Source: Myxococcales bacterium
Lineage (GTDB): Bacteria; Myxococcota_A; Polyangia; Polyangiales; JADJMO01
Length of the DNA stretch: 64,000 bases
NCBI GenBank assembly: GCA_016709545.1
Contig: JADJMO010000004.1
Location: 186,001 to 250,000, forward strand
Direction: 5' to 3'
Shown: piece after piece, positions 28,115 to 38,386 of the stretch
Layout: every line of letters starts with the position of its first letter
Position numbering within the stretch: the stretch's first letter is position 1
Notes under the pieces: generated by a model
Seen by the model: only the letters and a program-made list of their open reading frames with translations
Databases searched by the model: none
Told to the model about the DNA's origin: nothing
Made by a program: the position numbers and the translations under genes

Positions 28115-30583
28115 CTACTTCGCGGCGGTCTGCCAGGACTCGTAGGCCTCCGCGCCGAGCGCGCAGACCGGCGGCGTGGCCAGGTCGAGCTTGCCGTTCT
28201 TGTTGAGGTCCTTCGCGTCGCTGAAGAGGCCGTTCGAGAACACCGGGTTGACGATGTCCTTGCCGGTCGTGGTGTCCTTGATCGTCTCGGTGACGGAGGT
28301 GTCCTCGTTGACGTCGTTGCTCACCCACGTGGAGATGGCCGGGTTGACCCGGCCGTCGCCGTTGAGGTCGCAATACGACTTGCCCGCGAAGGCGCCGGCG
28401 CTGCCCGTGTAGGGCACGCAGGAACCCTTGACGTTCTTCTTGCCATAGACCGTGCACACGGAGTCGCTCGTGCAGACCGTGTCTTCCTTCTTGTAGCTGC
28501 CGCAGCGCGCCGAAGGCGTGATGACGATGGTCTGCGGGAGCCGGAGGTTCTTGCGTCCCGAAGGCGGGATCCCGGGAGTGGGCGCGTCGTCGGAGAACAG
28601 CTTGAAGAACCCGTCGGCGCCGACCTGCCACGGCGACTGGCTCGCGAGCAGCGGGCGGAGCGTGAAGCCGGCCGCGGGCACCGCGTCACCAGGCTTGGGG
28701 AAGGGGATCGGCTGCTTGCCTTCGGAGTTGACCCAGCCCATGCACTCCTCGTTGGGCTGGAAGCGCGCGGTGTGCGAGCAGTAGCCCATGAGGTTCGGGA
28801 AGCTCCACGCCTGGCCCGTGGGGTACACGACGTTGATCGAGTAGTGACCAGGCGGCAGGCAACCGTAGTCGACCGCCTTGACCCGGTTCGGGTTGTTGGC
28901 GAGGAGCTTGGCCGCAGACACGATCGGGAGATCGTTCCGGGGTTCGGGTCGAACCGGAGCGGCGTGACGAGGGTGCCACGCAGGTCGCGCTTGGTGTGGA
29001 TGCACACCGTCGAGGGCCGGATGAGGGCCGTGAAGCCTTCTTGCAGCTCGAATCCGTTGGCCTTGGCGAGCGGCTGGTTGGGATCGATCGCCGTGTTGTC
29101 GGCCGTGGTGAGACCACCACCGATGATGGTGGACTCCGACGTGGCCTTCATCGAGCCGACGGTCGTGCCCGGGGTGTCACGGATCGAGATGGTCTGGATG
29201 ACGACGGCCGGATCGGTCTGGGAACGCGGCGGCAAGGCGATCTCGCCGTTGTCGTCCTCGACCAGCTTCGACAGCACGACGTTGGGGTAGATCTGGGCGA
29301 TCTGGGCGACGCCCTCGAGCGTGTCGTTGTCGCGGATGATCTCGCCCTTGCCGGTGGCGGGGTTGAACAGACGCGTCAACATGAACTTGGCCGAGGTGGG
29401 GAAGGTGCCCCCGAACTCGGTGGGGTCGACGTTGTAGTAGGGGCGCGTCACCTTGTCGGCGGCGACGGCGCTCGCCGGCTTCGCGTTCTTGGCGAGCCAG
29501 GCGTCGGTCTGCTTGGCCTCGCCGAGGTTGCCAGGGAAGCCGTAGCGGAACCGGATCTGCGGGAAGCTCGCCTGCGCGAACTGGAAGCCGTCGCAGGCCG
29601 GATCCTTGTTGGCGAAGCAGAGCACCTTCGACTGGCTCGTGCTGGCGTGGTCCTGGCGGAAGGTGATGGTGCTGTTGGTGTCGGTGGCGGCCTTCGGAAC
29701 GCCATACCGGCAGGGCCCGTTCGTATCGGCGTCGCACGGGTAGTCGGCGCGGAAGTCCACTCCCGGGTCGGTGTACGTGATCGACTTGGAGTTCGCGTAG
29801 TCGACCGAGAAGAACGGCCGGCTGGAGGGGAGCGTGAGACCGTAGGTGACCGCGACCGCGTCGCGGATGAAGCCCTCCGCCGGGATGATCAGGTCACCCT
29901 TCTTGATCACGTTGGCGATCGGTTCGCCCCTGGTAGGGCACGCCGACGTCGACCTGCGCGTACTTGGGCGAAGCCGCGCGGATGTCCGCGATGGCGCCGC
30001 CGCCGACGTCGCCGGCGAGCGGCAGGTTCGCGTAGCCGAACAGCGCGTTGAACCGCCCTTGCCGGCTGTAGAACCCGCGCACCTGGAAGCTGCCACCGAC
30101 GATCACCGACGAGCCGTCGCCCAGCGCGGTGACGGTGCCGATCTGCTCGATGGAGAACGGCGCGCTCGCGCTCACGACCGGCGAATCCGGCGCGGGGCAG
30201 AGGGAGTCCTTGTGGCCCGGGGAGCCCGGACCGCTGGCGGGCCGCGGGTAGTTGTAGAACAGCTTCTCGCCAGGGACCGTGGCGAAGTTGAGCGCCGTGC
30301 TCGCGAGCCCGTCCGGGGGGGGCGGGTTGTTGAAGGCGAAGAGGAGGACGACCGCGACGCCCTCGATCTGGCCGTTCTTGATGCAGGGGCCTGGGCCGAG
30401 GTACGTGATCGTCCCGCGGATCATGCCGCGCGGGCCGAGGATGCCCGGGTTCTGGTTCGCGTCGTCCACGAGGAGGCTCTTGTCGCAGCCGACGCCCGTG
30501 GCGGCGACGGTGGCGAGCACGAAGGCTCCGAACAAGCGCCGACTGCCGATCGAGAGAGGGAAGGAATTCATGCCATTCACCAT
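28115..30583 (-). CDS. large lipoprotein coupled to TonB receptor, with two frame breaks
   Basis: About 822 residues if two frame breaks are corrected. Starts in a TGATG overlap with the receptor gene stop. RRLFGAFVLATVAATGVGCD is a lipoprotein signal. Frame changes: an extra base in the C4 run 29927-29930 (VDVGVPYQG continues as GEPIANVIKKGDL) and a missing base in the G4 run 28939-28942 (RFDPNPG continues as NDLPIVSAAK). The rest reads as one globular secreted protein, with an Ig/carboxypeptidase-regulatory-like start (MIRGTITYLGPGP) and near the end DLNGDGRVNP and DLNKNGKLD, both like dockerin/EF-hand calcium loops. No named family recognised. It probably sits on the outer membrane with the receptor. 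Confidence 0.7.
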
Positions 30584-33155
30584 CAGAACCGGTACGAAGC
30601 CATGAGGATGACACGCCGACCGAGCTGCTGCCCGAACGGGTGCTGGCGGACGACGTTGTTGAGGAGGTTGGTGGCGCTCAGGCCGAGCTCGATCGGCTCG
30701 AACGAGAAGCGGTACCCGATGCGCGCGTTGATGAGCGGGAACCCGGGGATCTCGTAGCGCTGGTACTCGATCTCGCGGGTCGTGATGTTCACCCGCTGCT
30801 CGGCCCAGGTCTGCTTGCTCTGGAACCAGAAGTCGACCTCGGCGTCGAAGCCCATCTTGGTACGGACCTGCGCGCCGGCGATGACCTTGTGCTGGCTCGT
30901 GCGCTCGTCCTTCACCGTCGCGACGCAGTTGCCGGTCGCGTTCTGGCTGACCTGGTTGAGCGCGTACGAGCCGTACACGTCGAGACCGGTCGTGGGGAAG
31001 GTACGGACGCCGAGCTCGCCGCCGTACGAGTTGATCGTCTGGCAGTCGTTGGTGAACCCGCTGAACGCCACCGGGTAGCGTCCCGTCGCGTCGTTGTAGG
31101 TGCCGAGGCCGCCCGCGTAGCTGCTCGGGGTGAGCGAGCGCAGCGCGGAGAGCTGGAGGAGATCGCTGACGCGGTTGTAGTAGACGTTGAGCTCGACGTT
31201 GACGTAGTCGGACTGGTTGTGCTGGTAGCCGGCCTCGAAGCTCAGGATCTGCTCCTGGGTCACCTGCCCGGTCGTCTCCGAGAGCACCTCACCACCGCTG
31301 TTCGGCGTGGTGACGGGGAACGAGAGGTAGGACTCGAGGAAGCTCGGCTTGCGGAACGCGGACGCGACGGAGATACGGAAGGCGTCGGCCTTGGTGCGCT
31401 TGTAGATCAGCGAGCCGCGCGGCGACGGGATGTACTTCGCGAGGTACGGCACGTAGTCCACGCGGAACGAGCCGACGAGGAGGAGCCCCGCGCCGGTGTC
31501 CTTGTTGGACCACAGGTTGATCGTGTCCTGCAGGTACGCGTTGCGGTGGTGCTCGGTGAGGAACGCCGAGCGCAGCCACGGCCACGCGATGTCCTTGTAC
31601 CGATAGCCGACGCCGATGCGCAGGTCGTGGTTGGTGGGGCCGAGCTGGAAGTCGTTCGCGTACTGGGCCTCGACGTCGACGACGGTGAAGCCGACGTTGG
31701 CGCGGTACGAAGGGTCGCCGAGGTAATACTGGTTCTGGCCCGCGATGGCCCGACCGGAGTTGACGAACCCGCGGAGGTTCAGGTGCTTCGAGGTGAGGGT
31801 GCTCGTGAAGTCGCCGAAGTTGACCTGGGTGGCCGTGTCGGCGAGCGAGCCGATGCCGTAGAAGTTGCGGAACGTGCGCGAGAAGCCACCGCCGATGCCG
31901 AGCAGGTAGTCCTTGCCGAGGCGCCGGGTGAAGCGCGCGTCGGCGTGCATGGTCTCGAGGCCCTGGTCGCCGTTGGCCTGGAAGTACCCGAGGTCTGTGC
32001 GCCCCGGGCCCGCCTCGCGTGACCACCGCGGCGCCTGCTCGTAGCCGGTGCTGATGCGGTACTTCCAGTCGTTGGTGGTGCCGGTCGCCCAGAGCGCGCC
32101 GCGGTAGTAGGAGAACGGCGCGCCGTTCTGCGTGCCGACCGCGGCCGAGACGCCGCTCTTACCCTCGCCGGGCTGGCGGGTGATGATGTTGACGACGCCG
32201 GTGAAGGCGTCGGCGCCGAAGAGCGCGGAGGCCGGGCCTCGCACCACCTCGATGCGCTCGATGTCCTCGACGTTGACGCTGATGATGTCCCAGAACGTGG
32301 TGCCGAGGAAGTCGAGGTAGACGCTGCGGCCGTCGATCAGCACGAGCAGCTTGTTGGAGAGGCGGCCGTTGAACCCGCGGATGCTGAAGTTGCTGTCGGC
32401 CGCCGTGAGCTGCGCGACGTCGATGCCGGGGACGCGGGAGAGGAGCTGCGAGATGCTCGTGGCGCCCGGAGAGGCGGATGTCCTGCTCGGTGATGATGTA
32501 CGTGGAGTTCGGGGCGTCGAGCGGGCTCGTCTCGCCCTTGGACGCGGTGACGATCTTGGTCTCGTAGACGTCCTCGTCCTTCTTCGCGCCGAGGTCCTTC
32601 TTCTCGACCTTCTTCACCACCGGGTCTCCGGTGCCGGTGCCGGTGCCCGTGCCCGTGCCGGCCCGTGCCCGTGCCGGTTCCAGTGCCCGTGTACCCGCCC
32701 GTGCCGGTTCCCGTGCCCGTGCCCGTGCCCGTGCCCGTCCCCGTGCCGGTACCCGTACCGGTTCCAGTGCCGGTGCCCGCGGCGGCCGCGGCCGCGGCGG
32801 CCTTGGACTTGGCGAGGCGCGCCTCGAGGTTCTTGACGACGCCCTCGATCTCGTCCTTGTCGGGCGGATTCTCCGCGAGGTACTTGCGGTACGACGCGAT
32901 GGCGTTCTCGAGGTCACCGCTCTCCGCGTACGCGCGAGCGATGTTGTAGAGAACGTTCGCGTGCGGGAGGATCTCGTAAGCCTGCTTCAGCTCCGAGATT
33001 CCCTTTTCGTACTCGCCATTCTCGATCAGCTTCATGCCGGTCTTGAAGTGGCGACGCGCTTCCTCTTTCTCGCCCGCGAACGCGCTGCCTGCGATCACGC
33101 TGAGCAGGCCGAACACCGCGATGCCAACACCCCGCCGCATAGAACGGAAGTCCAA
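30583..33155 (-). CDS. TonB-dependent receptor with N-terminal TPR domain, with two frame breaks
   Basis: About 857 residues after joining three frames. Signal peptide (RRGVGIAVFGLLSVIAGSAF), TPR helices (about 28-110: EEARRHFKTGMKLIENGEY, LYNIARAYAESGDLENAI), an Ala run, a (Gly-Thr)n linker, then plug (NSTYIITEQDIRLSG, DGRSVYLDFLGTTFWD, IERIEVVRGPASALFGADAF, GVVNIITRQPGEG) and 22-strand-type barrel ending GRRVILMASYRF with the terminal aromatic residue. Breaks: near 32661 in the repeat and in the GGG/CCC run at 32465-32467. Start TTG at 33155 has AGGAGG; ATG at 33140 is the alternative. Substrate unknown. Transcribed with the downstream lipoprotein. Confidence 0.85.
32631..32778. repeat. hexanucleotide repeat encoding a Gly-Thr linker
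   Basis: About 24 imperfect copies of GTGCCC/GTGCCG (forward strand). On the coding minus strand they read Gly-Thr dipeptides and form the linker between the TPR and plug parts of the receptor. The phase breaks once near 32661, where two bases appear to be missing, which shifts the reading frame. Such tracts can slip in replication and also cause read errors, so the break may be either. Confidence 0.85.
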
Positions 33156-33269
33156 GACTCCTCCTCGCTCCCAGGTCGGGCAACTCTGCTGCCCGTCCGT
33201 CCTCCGAATCTATCCGACTTCTCATCGTTGCGGGAACATTCCAGTAACGCCGGTGAGACAAAGGCCGAC

Positions 33270-34688
33270 ATGGCTCCCGGCGTGGACCGCCGGTATGCTG
33301 CGCGGCTCATGCCCGAGCCCGACCGCTCCGGTCGCGATCAGGACCGCACGGGAAACGACCCGCTGCTCGGTCGGGTCGTGGACGGAAAATTCGAAATCGA
33401 ATCCCTGATCGGTCGGGGAGGCATGGGCGCGGTCTACAAGGCCCGCCAGAAGACCTTGAAGCGCCAGGTCGCCATCAAGGTGCTCCGGCCCGAGCTCTAC
33501 GACGACTCCAGCTACGCCTCCCGCTTCAAGCGAGAGGCCAGCGCGGCCTCCCGCCTCGACCACCCGAACCTCATGCGGGTGATCGACTTCGGGCAGGACG
33601 GCGAGCTCCTCTACATCGCCATGGAGCTGATCGACGGGCGGGGGCTCCAGGCCATCCTCCGCGAGCACGATGCCCTCCCGCCCGAGCAGATCGTCGACCT
33701 GATGAGCCAGCTCCTGGCCGCCCTCGCGGCCATGCACGAGGGCGGCATCATCCATCGGGATCTGAAGCCCGAGAACATCATGGTCGTCCGCGGCAAGGAC
33801 GACGACGGCCAGCCCATCGACGTCCTCAAGCTCTGCGACTTCGGCATCGCCAAGCAGGTGCCGGTCCAGAACGCCGAGGGCAACATGACCGGCGTCACCC
33901 ACACCGCCACGCTCACGGCGACGGGCGCGCTGGTCGGCACCCCCGAGTACATGTCGCCCGAGCAGGCGCGGGGGGACGACGTCGACGCGCGGGGCGACGT
34001 CTACGCGGTCGGCGTCATGCTGTTCCAGATGCTCACCGGGCGGCTGCCGTTCCGCTCCGCCAACAGCATGAAGGTGCTGCTCGCCCACATCAGCGAGATG
34101 CCCCCGCTGCCGCACAAGATCCTCTCCACCGTCGACCCGCGGCTCGAGGAGATCTGCATGCGCGCGCTCGCCAAGGACCGCGACGAGCGCTTCAAGGACG
34201 CCCGCGAGATGCGCGCCGCGATCCGCGGCGTCATCGGCCTGCGCGACAGCCAGGTCATCAACGGCGCCCGGCGCCCTTCGCTGTTGCCGCCCCCTTCGAC
34301 ACCACCCCCGCCGAAGCACGCGCCCGACGCCGAGACGATGGCGCCCGAGCCCTCCAAGACCCTGCGCACCTCGGACGGCGCCCTCCGGGCCGCGGTCGAG
34401 GCCAGCGTCGACCCGGAGCTGCGGCGCTCGTCGAGCGGCGTGGTCGCCAAGTCGTCGACCAAGGTGCCCGCCGCCGAGCCCCGCCGCAGCGACCCCCCGC
34501 GCGCGAGCGAGCCACCCAGGAAGCCGAGCGACCCGCCCGCCCGCGCGCGCCCCCAGCCCGCCCCCGCCGACCCGTCGCCGACCCTGGTGCCGCCGGTGGC
34601 CGAGGGGGGCAACAAGACCGTCTCCGCGCTCGTGATCCTGATCGTCCTGCTGCTCGCGGTCATCGCCGTGCTCGTCCTCAAGAAGTGA
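33270..34688 (+). CDS. transmembrane serine/threonine protein kinase
   Basis: 472 residues from ATG 33270 (AAAGG five bases upstream); an in-frame ATG at 33309 would drop 13 residues. Kinase domain about 45-310: LIGRGGMGAVYKARQ, VAIKVLRPE, GGIIHRDLKPENIMVV, LCDFGIAKQ, GTPEYMSPEQARG. Then a Pro/Ser/Arg-rich juxtamembrane region of about 130 residues and a C-terminal membrane helix TVSALVILIVLLLAVIAVLV ending LKK, with almost nothing outside. So it is a tail-anchored cytoplasmic kinase, not a receptor with an outer sensor. Its TGA overlaps the GTG of the next kinase gene. Confidence 0.92.
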   Translation: MAPGVDRRYAARLMPEPDRSGRDQDRTGNDPLLGRVVDGKFEIESLIGRGGMGAVYKARQKTLKRQVAIKVLRPELYDDSSYASRFKREASAASRLDHPNLMRVIDFGQDGELLYIAMELIDGRGLQAILREHDALPPEQIVDLMSQLLAALAAMHEGGIIHRDLKPENIMVVRGKDDDGQPIDVLKLCDFGIAKQVPVQNAEGNMTGVTHTATLTATGALVGTPEYMSPEQARGDDVDARGDVYAVGVMLFQMLTGRLPFRSANSMKVLLAHISEMPPLPHKILSTVDPRLEEICMRALAKDRDERFKDAREMRAAIRGVIGLRDSQVINGARRPSLLPPPSTPPPPKHAPDAETMAPEPSKTLRTSDGALRAAVEASVDPELRRSSSGVVAKSSTKVPAAEPRRSDPPRASEPPRKPSDPPARARPQPAPADPSPTLVPPVAEGGNKTVSALVILIVLLLAVIAVLVLKK

Positions 34689-36334
34689 GCGACCCCGTGG
34701 ACGAAGATCCGCTGCTCGGCAGGACGCTCGCAGGCCGCTACCGGCTGATCGCCCGCCTCGGCAGCGGGGGCAACGCCGCGGTCTACCTCGCGCGCCACGT
34801 GCTCATCGAGCGGCTCTCCGCGATCAAGGTGCTGCACACCGATCTCGTCGCCGACGACCAGAACCGGGAGCACTTCCTCCGCGAGGCCCGCGCGGTCAAC
34901 CGCATCAACCACCCGAACATCGTCGAGATCAACGACTACGGCGAGGCGATGGTCACCATCGAGGGCGAGGGCCGCCGGCTCGTCGTCTACCTCGTCATGG
35001 AGTACGTGCCCGGCGAGTCGCTGCACAAGGTCATCCAGCGAGGCCCGCTCAGCCCCACGCGCGCGATCCCCATCGTGATGCAGGTCGCCTCGGCGCTCGC
35101 CCGCGCGCACCAGACCGGCGTCATCCACCGCGACATCAAGCCCGAGAACATCCTCCTCGTGGCGCGCAAGGACGGCGACGATCTCGTCAAGCTCACCGAC
35201 TTCGGCGTCGCCAAGATCGCGCAGTCCCCGCGCTCGCTGCCCGCGGGCCTCGCCAGCGATCAGGTGTTCGGCACGCCGGGCTGGATCGCCCCCGAGTACC
35301 TGCTCGGCGAGACCGCCATCGACGGCCGCGCCGACCTCTACTCGCTCGGCGTCGTGCTCTACCAGGCGGTCACCGGGCAGCTCCCGTTCGACGGCGACGA
35401 GGCCCAGCTGCTCACGCGTCCCCTCGTCGAGGAGCCGATCCCCGCGAGCCAGCGGGTGCACGATCTCCCCGCCGCGCTCGACCACCTGATCAGCCGGTGC
35501 CTCCGCCGTCGGCCCGACGAGCGGCCGCACGACGCGTTCGCGATGCTCGACGAGCTCGAGGCCGCGGGCGCCGAGATCGGGCTCGTCGGCATCGAGCGCA
35601 CGCCCGCGCCGCAGGGCGAGGTGCGCACGCGCCCGACCCCGGTGCACGGGACGAACGCCACCTACCACGTGGAGCGCCCGAGCCCCGTCGCCATCGCGCA
35701 GCTGCCACCCGCGCCGCGCCTCGGCATGGTCACGCCCGGCGCCCTCGTGAACGCCTGGCGCGCCCACTTCGAGGCCCTCGACCGCCGCCTCGCGCCCTAC
35801 CGCGAGGGAGGGGCCATGCCCCCGCCCGTGCAAGACGTCGACGACCGCTGGCTCCTCCTCGTCGAGGGCCTCGATCGCGCCGCCACCCTGGTCGTCGAGA
35901 CCCAGCGCGCGCTCGACCGGCTCGAGGGCTCGGCGCGCGAGTTCCGCGACTCGCTCGGTCGCGCGATCGACACGCTCGCGCACGACCTCTCCCGCGAGCA
36001 CGGCAAGATGCTCGCGCTCAAGGACCAGCGCACGGGCCTGCACATGCAGCGCCGGGGCGCCGCCCGCGTCGCGCAGGCCGACGCGCTCCTCTGGGAAGAG
36101 GCCGCGGTCGACGACGAGATGCGAAGGTGGCGCGCGCTGGTCGAAGACCTCGGCTTCCAGATCGGCGCGCTGCAGGACCAGCTGTTCGCGCGCAACGTCA
36201 CCCACGAGAACGAGGTGCAGCGGTGCAGCGGCGTGCTCGAGGGCGAGGCCGCCGCGCTCGCCACCCTGCACAAGGAGCTCTCCACGATGAGCGGGGTGGT
36301 CGTCGAGTTCCTCGGGCTCCGCAAGCCCTCGTGA
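34685..36334 (+). CDS. soluble serine/threonine protein kinase with coiled-coil C-terminus
   Basis: 549 residues, start GTG in a GTGA overlap with the preceding kinase. Kinase domain about 18-285: RLGSGGNAAVYLARH, SAIKVLH, GVIHRDIKPENILLV, LTDFGVAKIA, GTPGWIAPEYLLGE (APE in place of SPE). The C-terminal 200 residues are helical and charged (ETQRALDRLEGSAREFRDSL, VEDLGFQIGALQDQLFA), which suggests a coiled coil for dimerisation or partner binding. No membrane helix. The two coupled kinases probably act in one pathway, perhaps by cross-phosphorylation; that is inference. Confidence 0.91.
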   Translation: MSDPVDEDPLLGRTLAGRYRLIARLGSGGNAAVYLARHVLIERLSAIKVLHTDLVADDQNREHFLREARAVNRINHPNIVEINDYGEAMVTIEGEGRRLVVYLVMEYVPGESLHKVIQRGPLSPTRAIPIVMQVASALARAHQTGVIHRDIKPENILLVARKDGDDLVKLTDFGVAKIAQSPRSLPAGLASDQVFGTPGWIAPEYLLGETAIDGRADLYSLGVVLYQAVTGQLPFDGDEAQLLTRPLVEEPIPASQRVHDLPAALDHLISRCLRRRPDERPHDAFAMLDELEAAGAEIGLVGIERTPAPQGEVRTRPTPVHGTNATYHVERPSPVAIAQLPPAPRLGMVTPGALVNAWRAHFEALDRRLAPYREGGAMPPPVQDVDDRWLLLVEGLDRAATLVVETQRALDRLEGSAREFRDSLGRAIDTLAHDLSREHGKMLALKDQRTGLHMQRRGAARVAQADALLWEEAAVDDEMRRWRALVEDLGFQIGALQDQLFARNVTHENEVQRCSGVLEGEAAALATLHKELSTMSGVVVEFLGLRKPS

Positions 36335-36401
36335 TCACAGTCTTTTTCTGGGATCGCTGCCCGCCCTAGATCGCGGGGGCCCATCGTGCGTCGGAGGGTG
36401 C

Positions 36402-37328
36402 ATGAACCCTGTCTCTCCGACGCGCCTCGCCGCCGCGTCAGGCCTGCTCCTGCTCCTCGCCACCGGGTGCACGCGCACCCCCGATCGCGCCATCGCCTCC
36501 GAGCCCAGCGCCTCGGTGATCGCGTCCACCTCCAGCGCGCCGACCGTGAAGCCCGCGACGCTCGACAAGGCGCAGCGCGAGGCGTTCGAGAGCGCCGACG
36601 CGATCGTCGTCGGCACGCTGGTCGCGCCGAAGATCGAGCATGTGCTCGAGATCGACCCGCCCATCTTCGTGCACTCGTTCTCCATCGCGCTCGACAAGCG
36701 GCTGGTCGGGGGCGCGCTCCCTTCGACCGTCACCGACGTGCACTACTCGAGCCGCGACGTGGACAAGCCCTTCGCCGCCGGCGCGCGCGTGGTCGTCGCG
36801 CTGCGCCGGATCGAGGGGACCCTGCCGACGCCGGTCACGCGCTTCTCCGCGCTCCTCGTCGCGCCCGCCACGCCCGCGCTCGAGGCCGCCGCAGGCGGCA
36901 CGACGGCGCCCGACGGCCTCGCGCTGACGGTCGCGCAGGTGCCCGCCGCCAAGGTGATCAAGTGGCAGAACGAATACGGCGACGGCGAGTTCGACCTCAC
37001 GCTGAAGAACGACGGCAAGACGCCGCTCACCGTGCCCGGGGTCTACGTGGTCGGCGGCAGCGTGGCCTGGGACAACGCACTCACCGTCCGCGACGAGCGC
37101 GGGCGCGTGCTGAGCCCTTCCCACGCCGCCCTGCCCGAGGGCGCCACGCCGCTGGTGCTCGCGCCCGGCGCCACGCTCACCCATCGCGTGGACGTGAAAC
37201 CGTTCGGCATCGTCTCGCCGATGGGCGGCTACTCGCCGGAGTACTCGTTCCGCGTCGGCGCGCTGCGCACGTCGAGCTGGTTCTACTACACGCACACCCT
37301 GCACGGCCCGAAGATGGGCAAGGTGTGA
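36402..37328 (+). CDS. predicted lipoprotein, unknown function
   Basis: 308 residues. SGLLLLLATGC gives a clear lipobox with the cysteine at 23, then a Ser/Ala-rich linker to about residue 50. The remainder looks like two beta-rich domains (DAIVVGTLVAPKIEHVLEI; WQNEYGDGEFDLTLKNDGKT with an Ig-like pattern). No family recognised. It starts 67 bases after the kinase pair on the same strand and may be cotranscribed with it. Confidence 0.72.
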   Translation: MNPVSPTRLAAASGLLLLLATGCTRTPDRAIASEPSASVIASTSSAPTVKPATLDKAQREAFESADAIVVGTLVAPKIEHVLEIDPPIFVHSFSIALDKRLVGGALPSTVTDVHYSSRDVDKPFAAGARVVVALRRIEGTLPTPVTRFSALLVAPATPALEAAAGGTTAPDGLALTVAQVPAAKVIKWQNEYGDGEFDLTLKNDGKTPLTVPGVYVVGGSVAWDNALTVRDERGRVLSPSHAALPEGATPLVLAPGATLTHRVDVKPFGIVSPMGGYSPEYSFRVGALRTSSWFYYTHTLHGPKMGKV

Positions 37329-37330
37329 GG

Positions 37331-37404
37331 CGCGCCCGGCCCGACTCGAACGGGCGACCGGCGGCTTAGAAGGCCGCTGCTCTATCCAACTGAGCTACGA
37401 GCGC
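37331..37404 (-). tRNA. tRNA-Arg (anticodon TCT)
   Basis: 74-base cloverleaf read on the minus strand. Acceptor GCGCTCG pairs with CGGGCGC (one G-U), D stem GCTC/GAGC, anticodon stem GCGGC/GCCGC around CTTCTAA with anticodon TCT at 37370-37368, T arm GCCCG-TTCGAGT-CGGGC, discriminator G. CCA is not encoded. It reads AGA (and possibly AGG) codons, which are rare in this G+C-rich genome. Flanked by a lipoprotein gene and a CDF transporter gene on the other strand. Confidence 0.96.
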
Positions 37405-37474
37405 GTTGACGTAAGCGCGGGCGAAAGCGTAGCACGTTGCCGGCCGCCGCCGACCCTGCGACGACATCGCCGCC

Positions 37475-38362
37475 GTGTCGAGCGCCCCCCTGACCCGCTT
37501 CGCCTGGCTGTCGGTCGCCGCGGCGCTCGTCACCATCGCGCTCAAGAGCGCGGCGTATCTGCTCACGCAGTCGGTCGGCCTGCTCTCCGACGCCCTCGAG
37601 TCCGTCGTCAACCTGGTCGCGGCGCTCGTGGCCGTCGTCGCGCTCCGCTACGCCGCCGCCCCACCCGACGACGACCACGAGTACGGCCACGAGAAGGCCG
37701 AGTACTTCGCGAGCGGCCTCGAGGGTGGCCTCATCTTCTTCGCCGGCCTCGCGATCATCGTCAGCGCCATGCCGCGGCTCCTCCATCCGCGGCCGCTCGA
37801 GCACGTGGGGCTCGGCCTCGCCGTCTCCACGGGCGCGTCGCTCGTCAACCTGGTGGTCGCGCGGGTCATGCTCCGCGCGGGCAAGGAGCACGACTCGATC
37901 ACGCTCGAGGCCGACGGTCACCACCTCATGACCGACGTCTGGACCTCCGTTGGGGTGATCGTCGGTGTCGGGCTCGTCGCCCTGACCAGGATCGAGCGCC
38001 TGGACCCGCTCATCGCCATCGGCGTCGCGACCCACATCCTCTTCACCGGCGTCGGGCTCGTGCGGCGCTCCATGTCGGGGTTGCTCGACGCCTCGCTCCC
38101 CCCGCCCGAGCGCAAGCTCATCATCGACGTGCTCGAGCGTTACCGGAGCGAGGGCGCGAGCTGGCACGCCCTCCGCACCAGGCGGGCCGGCCGGCGCGCG
38201 TTCGTCGACGTCCACGTCCTCGTGCCCGGCGCGTGGACCGTGCAACAGGGCCACGATCTGCTGGAAAAGCTGGAGAACGACGTGCGCCTGGCCGTCCCCG
38301 CGGTGACCATCACGACCCACCTCGAGCCCGTCGAGGACGAGGCCTCGTTCCGCGACGGGTGA
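37475..38362 (+). CDS. cation diffusion facilitator family transporter
   Basis: Inner-membrane antiporter for divalent metals (Zn, Fe, Mn or Co), 295 residues. About six helices; the metal-site residues appear in SVGLLSDALESVVNLVAAL (helix 2) and EADGHHLMTDVWTSVGVIVG (helix 5, HxxxD). DHEYGHEKAEYF is the usual cytosolic loop. The C-terminal 85 residues form the cytosolic ferredoxin-like domain (FVDVHVLVPGAWTVQQGHDL). The GTG at 37475 starts just before helix 1. Metal preference cannot be read reliably. Confidence 0.92.
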   Translation: MSSAPLTRFAWLSVAAALVTIALKSAAYLLTQSVGLLSDALESVVNLVAALVAVVALRYAAAPPDDDHEYGHEKAEYFASGLEGGLIFFAGLAIIVSAMPRLLHPRPLEHVGLGLAVSTGASLVNLVVARVMLRAGKEHDSITLEADGHHLMTDVWTSVGVIVGVGLVALTRIERLDPLIAIGVATHILFTGVGLVRRSMSGLLDASLPPPERKLIIDVLERYRSEGASWHALRTRRAGRRAFVDVHVLVPGAWTVQQGHDLLEKLENDVRLAVPAVTITTHLEPVEDEASFRDG

Positions 38363-38386
38363 GTTGCTATCTCCTCCTCCGACCGC

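Noticed and set aside
32631..32778. CRISPR array or noncoding satellite
   Set aside because: Six-base unit inside a coding region giving Gly-Thr; no spacers.
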